A stretch of 64,000 bases of DNA. Origin: Lucifuga dentata. Taxonomy: Eukaryota; Chordata; Actinopteri; Ophidiiformes; Bythitidae. The DNA lies in contig VXCM01003297.1 of the NCBI GenBank assembly GCA_014773175.1, positions 22,763 to 86,762 of the forward strand. The letters run 5' to 3'. The notes under the pieces were generated by a model. The model saw only the letters and a list, made by a program, of their open reading frames with translations. It did no database searches and had not been told where the DNA came from. How positions within the stretch are numbered: the stretch's first letter is position 1; each line of letters starts with the position of its first letter. Below, one piece after another: positions 41,501 to 52,400 of the stretch. The position numbers were made by a program, and so were the translations under genes.

Positions 41501-43979
41501 CAACTTTCCCATTAGGGAAATTATCTCAACAACTGTATCTGAGACATTCATCTTCAATGATGCTTAATTTCCTTAATTTCCTTTATTGCATGTGTACCAA
41601 ACAACCCGTCTACTTTGAACATCTAATTCAACTGTGCTTAATTATTGTTGCTTGCAATCAAAAAAACAAATATCATTTTGCAAAATGTTATGTCTTAATA
41701 CTCATCTAGCATTACATATTTACAATAAACTGGATTCAGCAAATCTTGTTATAGTTTGGAAATTGTAAATGGGTCTTACTTTTCATCGCGCTGCTGTAAT
41801 TTGCATATATGTCAAATGACTTATTAGAATTCAATTAATAATTAATTGCTAAATGAATTTTAATGATCTTTTATCCATCTCTCTAAAATGCAGTTTGATC
41901 CTGGTTGTCTGGCAATCATGTTGTGGTTTTAAAATATACAACAAATCTCTAACTGCAGCTACAAAAGCTTGTAGGAGGTGGATTATTTAAGTAGCAGTGT
42001 TTATCATTTTATGACGCGTCATGTTTTTGGCAGTGATTATGGCTGGGAACGGCAGGCAAATGGGAAGTGCTCCCCTGCTTTCTGGTTTAATCCTAATGGT
42101 GCCGCTAAAAGCTGCAGCACCAGCCAAACCTTCCTTAACAGCACAGGGTAAGTGGGCTCCAATGCTATTTCCATCAAAACACAATATTGCAAGTTGTTTT
42201 CTGTGTCATCTAGAATGTAGCCAATATCCACTTGCTTTTTTGTTAAAAAAAGTTCTGAGAACAGCAGAAAACTGACCTTGTCTCTGATTTTTGCTTTGAA
42301 GGTATCGCAAGGTTTTGTCAAATAACTGTAAAGAGGGAGGGAGGAATGTGTACTCACCCAGGAGGCAGGCTTGTCGTCCCAGAGCCCCCCGCGGCCTGCG
42401 GTTAGCCACCAGTCAGGGAGAACTCAGTGCTGCAGTTGGAACCAATGTTACTTTCCTGGTCTACCTCGATGATGTGAGTCTTATCACCTCAAATTGTTTT
42501 ATGATGCTGCAAAAAAGAAGAAGTTCTTATAGAAACAAGCACATTACTGCAATCTAGTGAAAGTTCAAATAAAGAAGTCTGCCCAAAAGGTGATGAAAAT
42601 GACAGAATCTCACAAAAACACACAATCTGACCTTAAACCTAGTTAAAAAAAAAAAAAAAAAAAAAAAATTGAGTTTGTGCCATTTCATATAAGCAATGGA
42701 AATTGCAGTAAAAGTGCTTAAAGGACCATACTGGTGGTATAAAAGACTCAACCAAAAATGTGAAAGAATGCACAAGTGTCATTTTCTTGATTCTGTCTCT
42801 TTTCTGTTTTGTTTCAAGATATCAGCACCAAAATAATCACACCAACAAGCAAGGCTTTTTTTAAAAAAACTTTTTTTTTTTTTTTTTTAAGAAAATAAGA
42901 CCTTCAGGTAAACAGATAAAATGACTTATGAATACTTATTCATTGTTGAAATAATAAAAGTCACCTTTTTTCCCCCTTCATAATAGCTGTTTGGGTCAAC
43001 TCTAATAAACAGATTGAATCCCTTACTAAGACAAATCAAGACCAATTATCTTGAAAAGAGTTTAATTATCTAGATGTATGTGGTGACTGGACGAGCAACA
43101 AGGCTGAATAATCTTAAAGAAGATTTTGAGACCAGAATTCCTGTTTTTGCTATGTGTAAACATATTTATCTACTGACACAGTGGCATAGAATTATGAAAC
43201 AGTCTTTCTTAGTTTGGGACAAGTTCACTTTTCATGACCTCTTTTGCCTCCATAGATCTCCATTTACTTTTCCATTTTCTTTTCTCAGTTGAGTTTCTGT
43301 CTCATTCTGTTGCCGTACTCCTACAAAATATTTGTGACACCCATGTGAGCAGGACGTATCAGCCCAAGGACTTAAGCGGACTGCACTTACTTTATTTGTA
43401 TGTGGTCTAAGAGCGGCATCCTGACTTAAGCCATCATGACAGATGCCATGTTTTAACTCCTGTCCACAGGGAGACTCACTGAGGACCAATATCCAGCTCG
43501 ACTTTGGGGATGGCATCAAAATCACATATTCTAACCTGAGCAGGACAGATGATGGAATCAAGCACATCTACAAAGCGACTGGGATTTACAGAGTGACAGC
43601 TTTTGCAGAAAACAGCCAGGGATCTGACAGCAGCATGCTGTTTTTACACATCACCAGTACGGAACAAGAAAGATCATCATGCATTCCTCATCTCTCTTCT
43701 TTTTCATGTATAGTCATGTTCACACTGCTGAACAGCGGTGGAACGCATACTCATATCCTTTACCTCAGTAAAAAGTATGAATACCACAATGGAGAAATAC
43801 ACCATTGTACTTAAGTAATAGAATTTGCAGTAAAAATTGCAATCAGTTGGAAAATGTCAGCCATCTGCCAGTGTTAAATTATTGATGAATTAAAATAAGT
43901 CTAGTACAAGTTATTCCATCAATAATGAAAATGCCCATAATTTGAGGTACAAGGTGGTTCAGTTAATGGTGTGAACGGC

Positions 43980-44014
<35 letters not shown>

Positions 44015-45441
44015 GGAGAACTTTGGAGTGTTTGGGAAAAATAATGAAAATTCTGTTATAGAATAATAACTAACCCCCAAACTCAACATACAAATATTTT
44101 TTATTCAAAGATTATGATGTGTATCTTCAGGTTTTGAGGATTTTCACACCTTTTGGTCAGTTGTTCTTTTCTAAAACTCTTGAAATAATGTCTACAATGC
44201 TGAGTTAATGCCATCTAGCTAATAATTTCAGCCGCCAGATAAATGTAATGGAAGAAAATTACAATATTTCCCTCTGAAATGCAGTAGAGTCGAAGCAGAT
44301 AGCTACACAAAATGGAAATCCTCAAGTACAGGTACCTCAGATCTGTATTAAGTGGAGTACTTGAGTAAATGTACCTAATTATCTTCCAACTTTGCACCTT
44401 AATTTTGTTTTATTCATGCATTTTAGCCTCAAATACAGCAAACCATACACCTGGAGATAAATGTATAGCAGCAAAGATCACGATTATACTCAGTGTTTGT
44501 TGAATGTGTGTGTCTTTGGATGTGTGTATGCACTTATTTTTATGTACAAACGTACATGTGGGTGCACGCATGTATGAACGTGTGTATGTGTGTGTGTGTG
44601 CTGGTGTTGTTGCCTCAGGTCCTCTGGAGCGTGTATATCTCTCCGCTCCTATTGTAGCCATCAGGGGGAAAGAGGCTAATCTCACTGCGGTTGTTTGGCC
44701 GAGTCACTCCAGAACGCTGACCTTCTTTTGGTGGTTTGACAACAGCTCCGAGGTGAGATGTTTGACCTCCTCCTCCTCTTCCTCATATTACTGTTCCACA
44801 TACCCTTTTTGTCATGTTAATGCGTTCTTTCCCATCCCCCCATCTTCCCTAAATGTCATTGTGTTTACAGTCTAAAAGTCTACTGAGCATTCATACAAAT
44901 CATGTAAAATGTGTTGTGACTCCACGTGACTTCCCTGCTTCTTCCTGCCGGATCCAACTTGAATGGCTGGTCATATTTATTTATTATGCTCATTGTGTTC
45001 ACTGCAGCATCTCTCATTATCCACTATGTCAAGTGCTGCACATATAGTCTACATTCAGCTGAGAGAATGCGGGTTTTTGTGCAGTTCTCAGTTTTTTTTT
45101 TTTTTTTNTTTTTTTTTTTTTTTATTCCTTTTGGAATCCAGCCTATTATAACCTTGGAGGGAAGCATCTCATACACGTTTCAGAGAGAGGGGAAAAACAA
45201 GGTCACGGTCCAGGTTGCTTCTGGGAGCACTGTAATGCAGGATTCAGAAGTTATAACTGTGAAAGGTGAGTGGGGGGGNNNNNNNNNNNNNNNNNNNNNN
45301 NNNNNNNNNNNNNNNNNNNNNNNNNNNNNNNNNNNNNNNNNNNNNNNNNNNNNNNNNNNNNNNNNNNNNNNNNNNNNNNNNNNNNNNNNNNNNNNNNNNN
45401 NNNNNNNNNNNNNNNNNNNNNNNNNNNNNNNNNNNNNNNNN

Positions 45442-45488
<47 letters not shown>

Positions 45489-48400
45489 GTCTTCAAAGTA
45501 CTTTAATTGGTACGATGCACATTACATGAATACGCAATATATTATCTGGGGAAGGTGTAATGCCTCTCGGTCCATGCTTCAAGTACTGCCATGTTGATGT
45601 CAATGTGGACTTATCTAATGAATAAAATGTCATGGTGAGCGAACACGAAGTCTGGAGGAGCAATTAACTTGATGGCGTATGTTACCAAATGAAAAAAGAC
45701 AAAACTACACATTGGATTAATCCAAAAATGATGCTGGAAGTAACATTCATATACCAAACAACCATTACTTCTCCTTTTTCAGAGTACTTCAGGTCATTGC
45801 TGTTGTCATTCTCACCAACTCTTGACGAGCACAACCCTGACATCCCGGAGTGGAGGGACGATATAGGCCGTGTGGTGCGGACAGCTCTGTCACAGGTACA
45901 TCAAGTTCCTTTTACTCTGGGACCTTTTTAAAACCACTACAGGCCACCGTGGGCTTCCAGGGCCATTACTAATTTATATTATGATGTTTGTGTAGCATTT
46001 CTGATGTTTATGGTCAATGTACATTTTATTTATTTATTTATTTATTTATTTATAGTTTACCTATGATGGAATAACTACAAAAAAGCATCTTGATAAAAAA
46101 TTGTTTATAGTTTTCCATGGCAGTTAGATTATTTCATCATGTTTCCCAGAAATATCTAGAAATGAGTGTTATTGTCGAGAAACATACTCAGAATAAGACA
46201 GATGGCTGCACTGCAATTAGGTTTAAAAAAAAAAAAAGACAATTTCAGAGAATACTTGAAACAATCTGTATTGCTATTGAGTTAATTTGTATTATTACTC
46301 AGTCCTAAAAATCATATTTTTAAACAATTATGACTTGGCAGATGGAAATTTTAACTTAACATATCTTGACAATGTCTTTAACAGTCACAAGTAATAAGCT
46401 TATTTAGAAAATGTTACTGAATAAATGAACTGAATGACTGAATGAATGAACCCTGTAATTCATTCCTTCTATATAAGAATACCTCTTATATGTTCGCAAA
46501 ATATGCTTGTATTCCATTAATTTGAGCTACAATTTGCCAAGTTTTCCTTCAGTTTTTGTGATCCGTTTATATGCTACAAACTACAAAGCACTATAAAGCT
46601 GAACTCTTTTAACAACCTACCCAGTGTTTGTGTTTTTTGTTCAAAGATATGGGATTATTAAAGCTCTTTAAATTCTCCTGATATTCCTCTACTTTTTTTT
46701 TTATGATCTATAGCCGCTGTAAATGAGGAGCTACCTCAGAGATTTTTTTTTATTTTTTTTTTTTTATGTGAAATAAAGATTAATGATGAAAATGGTGATG
46801 ATGTTACTTTAGAAATTTTCAATTTATGGCATAAAGTTTAGAAGTAAAAGCCTAGAGTTTAACCTCCTGTGGCCTGTTGCTGCAGGTTTCTGGGGTCCCT
46901 GAAGACCAGCTGCTGGTGTCTCTGTATCCTGGTCTCCCAACTGCAGCAGAGCTCTTCATCCTGCCTGATGTGCACACGTCAAGTGAACACAAGAGAAAGA
47001 ATGAGGAGGCCCTAGAGACGGTAAGAACATCGAGTTAGTTAACTGTGATCCTTTTTCTGAAGAAAACACCTTAGGATCACATGTGAAATCATTGTCTCCT
47101 AATTAGAAACAATAATTTAAAAAAAAAAAAAAAAATTACACGATATGATTAAGTTTAGCATTGTACTGTACGTTCTACTGATGTCATATGACGAAATTTG
47201 TTATCACCCTTATTAACTTTGAACTTTGTATCCTCCTATTTAATGAAATCTCTTTATCCCTGTCGCTAAAGCTAGCTAATGTTAGCTGCCATGCTACACC
47301 GACTTTTAGCTAATCATTTAATGTCGCTAGCTACTTAGCTAACGTTAGTTTCACATAATAAAACATATTTATTTTATTTTATGTTTTTAAATATAACACA
47401 CAACTCCATATTATATTAATAGCTGAACAAACATACTTTCAGTTTACTCACGTGTAAATAGTTTCTTTTCCACTGGCTATGTTCCGGTTGCCATCTTGTT
47501 CTTTGTATTGTTACGCTATGACTGGTCACAACCAATTTGACAAAGAGTTAACCCAGAGAGCAAGCACTGAAAGAGACTGCGTCCAGTCTTGTAGGTCTCC
47601 TTTGAGTCCAGACTTTAATGATATAAGATCTCAAATACATTCCTACGAGCTGGACTGAAACCATCGATCATTTGGAACATTTTGTTTTTACCATAATGCT
47701 AGCTAACGTCAGCTGTCATGTCATGTTATGCAGCCCTTTAGCTAATCTTTCATATGACTAGCTAGCTAGCTAACTTTAGGTTAACACATTTACATATTTG
47801 CATATAATACATATTAGTTAACATATTGTGAGCAGAAAAAAACATGTTTTAATCTAATTTTACTCATCTATTTTTTTTTTAATCAGTGTTTTGGTGTGGT
47901 TTAGGGAGTCATGACTTGTGGCTAAAAACAAATATTGTGACATAATATATAATATTTATTTGTTTTGTTGTGTTTTTTAAATTCCTAAAAACAGATATCA
48001 GATATTTTTGTCATTGCACTGAACCAAGGCTTGATCCAGTTTGAGCTGAAAGCTGATATTCGCATTATCGTGTACATCACACAGCAAACTTTAGGTAAGT
48101 TGTTTGCTTTTACTCATTTCTGTTAGAGTAAAAAGCTGCTTTCACATACCTATACAGTAATCATTTACATAGTAATCATTTAGGCTTCTTTCATACCAGT
48201 TAATATCCTCAGTTAATATACCAGTTAACACATCCTCTGCGTTTTGGTTCTGCTTAGCTTGCATTTGCTGATATGCATAACATAAGGCTTATATCTTCCC
48301 ACAGACTGAAACAATAAAATCAGAGCCAGACACGTTTCCCCTAACTGTGATTTTACGACACTGTATATCATAAGATTTAATAATGTTTCACAGTGCATCA

Positions 48401-49421
48401 ATTGTGCAGTTACATAGTTGAAGCTAAAAGACAGTAGTTCTCTTTGAAATTAGCCAATCAATAACGTGATTGACAAAGAAGGTGTTTGGTATGCACTGAG
48501 GAAAATAAGCAGGGTCACTGGGTTATTAGCATATCGCAAAAACGTGTCGATCAAGCCTGCGTGGCTTTACCCTTTTCATCCACCAACTGATCTGTCTTCA
48601 TTTGTGTCTGCATACAAAGGTCTGCAGTGCTTTTAAAATGATCCGGAAAGGTCATACACTTCAGAGGTTTCTTTCTGAAGGAGAGAAAGATGGGCAGCGA
48701 GGGGCAATACTTTGAATATTGCATCTCAGCAGTTAAAAAGCCATGACTATACATAAACTCTCTGCATGAAGAATCCCAGGGAGAGACAGCAGATCTCCTA
48801 AAGGTTCTTGTAATACCCTGAGGAGATGACTGTCAGGGGAAACTCTTCACACTATACTTGCGTTTGTTCTATAACCTAGGGTAATGAAAATAACCTAGTT
48901 TTTATGGCTTAGGAAGAAAAGAAAAGTGATTTTAACGCAAAGCTGATCTGATGTGCCTGTGTTTCAGCACCACTTGTGGATTCAAACTCCCTTCATAGTG
49001 GGTCAGCCATGCTGATGCTGCTTACTGTGGTGGTTGTTGGTTTAGTGGCATTCTTCATCTACAAGTTCAAAAGGTATATTCACTCAATTCCTAAATTTCA
49101 ATTGTAAACAATGATTAAGTCATAGTTTTTAACTTAGACAAGAAAATTAATCAAGCACCATCTGCGCTAGATAGATAACTGGTTTTGAGTTGTCTTAGTA
49201 AGCTATTCAAATTATTTTTCTTTTAGCACTTGCTAGAAACAAATCTGAAAAGTGGATTTGGTGGTTGACAGGACCAAAACATCTATTATGAGAAAATTAT
49301 ATGTTTTTAATTATTGAGTCTTGAAAGCTTTATTTCCTGAAACAAATCTGTCAGTACAATGACTTTGATTCAACCTTTAAAAGCTAAAACCAATCATTAG
49401 AATAAGGGAGATCACTGCACT

Positions 49422-49457
<36 letters not shown>

Positions 49458-52400
49458 ATATAGTTGTATACAGACTTGGTAGAAATAAATTGAAGTCCCA
49501 CAAGCAGAAATATTACAGTCCTATTTTAAGACATTCAATTCTGAAATGAGTGGAATTAAAGACATAATCAGTTTCAGTCACCTTCAACTTGATTTTCGAA
49601 AGTTTATTGCTTATATGAAGCTAGCATTCTCAAGTCAAGTATATTATTACTGCGTTTAAGGTCGAATAGTGTTTTTTTGGCTAGATTTTTATGCTGGTTT
49701 CAAGAAATCTTGTTCAATCCACTGACAAGTTTTGTAATTGATACTACAAATTTTATTATATTACAGAATATTTTGCATGATTCTTATGGGGGATTTTGCA
49801 GTGTTTAGATTTGTTGTTGAAAACATGTCATAACATGAATGTTCTGTGATCTCATTAGGAAAATCCCTTGGATCAGTGTGCAGACTGAGGACAGCCATGA
49901 GAAAGATCCAGAAGTGATCAGTACAGTGGGTCAGAATGATAATATGTCCAAGCTAAAGCTCAGCGAGTTTCCCTCCCAGAAAGAACTGATGGAAAAAGAT
50001 CTGGAGGTCAGGAGCAGAGGTATGTCAGATACACATTTACTATTATCACTGATCATGTAGTAAATACTCAGTATTTTAACGTATAATCTATAAATTTCAT
50101 ATCACAAGAGCTATTTGATATTTATATGTGGGTAAGAACAACTGTCAGTGCAGGAGACACAGTCATTAAGCGAGGCATATTTACTGATGTAGTACCATTC
50201 AAACACAAAGGCAATTCAAAGTGCTTTACACAAGACAAAATGGATTAAAACAACATTTAAAAAATAATTAGAACAAAATAAAGCAACATGTAAAAACGAT
50301 GAGTAAAGATAAGATAAAACTAAGAATAAAGGAATTTAAAATCAAATAGAATAATCAGTAGTGCAATTACAGTGTAGAATTAATTGGCCCCAGATTGAAA
50401 TTCAGTGCAGATGTGTAATTTGGTTGAAGAAAAAGCAATGCTAAAAAGAAACATTTTAAAGGACCATACCAGCCATTTTGCATGTTTGAGCCTAATATAT
50501 TCAATTTTCATACGTTACGTTACTGACAACCATTTCCCAAAGGATAAAACTGTATTTCAGCTTTCCTAATATTTTGCAAAATCTCTTAATCTTTCAAAAT
50601 CAAATATTCAAGTGATACACCCACTTTAAAAATTGATGTGTATGCAGCCTTATGAAGTCACAGTCATTTAAATTTTTCCATAAACGCAGGTCTTCTTTTG
50701 GAACTATATTCCCTGATAGAGACATACATTCACTCCATGTTTTTTATTGCACTTAAACGCTAAAATTATGTAACTTTCAAAAACACCTGAATACACGTCT
50801 TGTTCACGATGATAGATTACCTATCCCAAGAACGTTTAAGTATCAACAAGTTGATTTTAATAATGCTCCAGAATGAACTGAAAACAATGGCAGTCTGGAA
50901 GGTAGGAATTTTTTTTTTTAATTCCCTGTTCCATTAGTATTCTTTAGGAAATGATTGTCAGTAATGCTACATGTATGAAAATTGAGTATATTAGGCTCAG
51001 ACATGCAAAATGGCCGGTATGGTCCTTTAAGCCTGGTTTTAAAAGAATTTATAGTCGGAGCAGATCTGAGAGCTTCTGGAAGTTTGTTCCAGAGTTTTGG
51101 AGCAGAGAAATTGAAGGCTGCCTCACTGTGCTTTGTTCTGACTCTGGGAACAGAAAGCAGAACCAGATGACCTGAGAGGTCTGGAGGGTTCATATGACAG
51201 AATCATGTCAGAGACATATTTTTATCCTGAGCCATGCAGCGCTTTAACATGTACACATCAGCATTCCAACCAGTTCTTTATCGTGAAGCAAGTGATATAC
51301 AATATTTGCAAATTGCCTCCCACTGTTGCTGTTGCAACATCTGCATAGTAACAAGATGCTGATATGACAGCTTGACTTTTTCATTGCTATCATTGGATTT
51401 CACTGTGAACTCTTGAAGCCCTGCAGACAGTGGACTGTGTTTGACAAAAGTAGCATTGCAGTGTTTCTGACACAAACGTGGGCTGCAGGCCATTTTTCTG
51501 GTCACTCAGCACTTGGGCCATTCTTCATTTCTCAGCTCTTTCTACCTTTCCAAGTCCTTGCTGATCTGAACAAATTAACTGGGTTTTGCGGTTGCCTGTG
51601 AAACTGTTTTTATTTAAAAAGGGCAGAGCAGGACCTTTGAGTTGTTTCTTGCTAGATTAAATGAATTTACTACTTGCTGCTAAAAGATTTTATGATTACT
51701 CTGAGGCTAGGTGGGATCTCATGCAGTCTGTCTTGGCTTTCAATACTTGCACAAAGCTTTTGCCAGCAACAAGATACAATAAGATCCAGATCTACTGTAA
51801 ACTCAGTCATCACAGAAATAATCTGCTTTCGTACGTAATTGTACTTCTTAAATACTGCCTTTATTTCCATAGCACATACTGCATACTGGAAAAATAGCTC
51901 TAAAGACTAGTATCACACTATAATAATTAACCAGAAATATAGCTTGTTTACTATTAAAAGTTTGCCAATTTTGAACAGCATATGCATCGAAAAAAACTTG
52001 TTGTGAATTGGAGACTTCGTTAATGATACTAAGGGGGTTCTTGGCCCAGCCAATGGAGAAGATGCCAGTAGTTATATATAAATCAGTCTATGAACCTCAG
52101 TAATTTTCATGTTTCTCATTTAATTCCAAATGGTTTTACAAGAACCATTAGTTATAAACATTTAAAATGAAATAAGTCTGTTGTCACTGAGTTTTCGCAG
52201 TTTAAAAATCGTAAAAGTGTAAAAACTAAAGTTTGAATGTTTAAAACTGGAACAAGATTTAAATGTAAAAACTGCTTCATAATCTTTATGTTTGCACTAC
52301 AATATGGGCAGTGTTACAAAACTTTGCAGAAATTTTGAATGCAAGTGTTTCTTATTTGGAGCTTTGCATGCTGGGAGTTCTAACAGCATTGTAATTGGGA

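Larger units (their letters stand above)
43657..44618 (+). other. sorcs3 intron 19
   Basis: Most of it is a palindromic CAGCGGTGG-type element (about 43733-44391), interrupted by a poly-A run (43983-44011). It ends in a (TG)n tract that abuts the exon 20 acceptor region. Confidence 0.8.
45266..45782 (+). other. sorcs3 intron 21 with assembly gap
   Basis: Holds an N gap (45279-45441) with 8 G on its left and 46 G on its right. The gap is probably a G-homopolymer that could not be read. The intron's true length is unknown. Confidence 0.9.
47021..47994 (+). other. sorcs3 intron 23
   Basis: Contains two similar GCTAGC/AGCTAACG-rich segments about 0.42 kb apart (47275-47365 and 47697-47800), a pattern common in dispersed fish repeats. 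No exon seen. Confidence 0.75.

Noticed and set aside
45251..45529. Poly-Gly and poly-Pro frames
   Set aside because: They span the N gap and the G-run; no real coding signal.
50918..51193. 91-codon minus-strand frame as a gene
   Set aside because: It is the LINE C-terminus running into the MITE, not a host gene.
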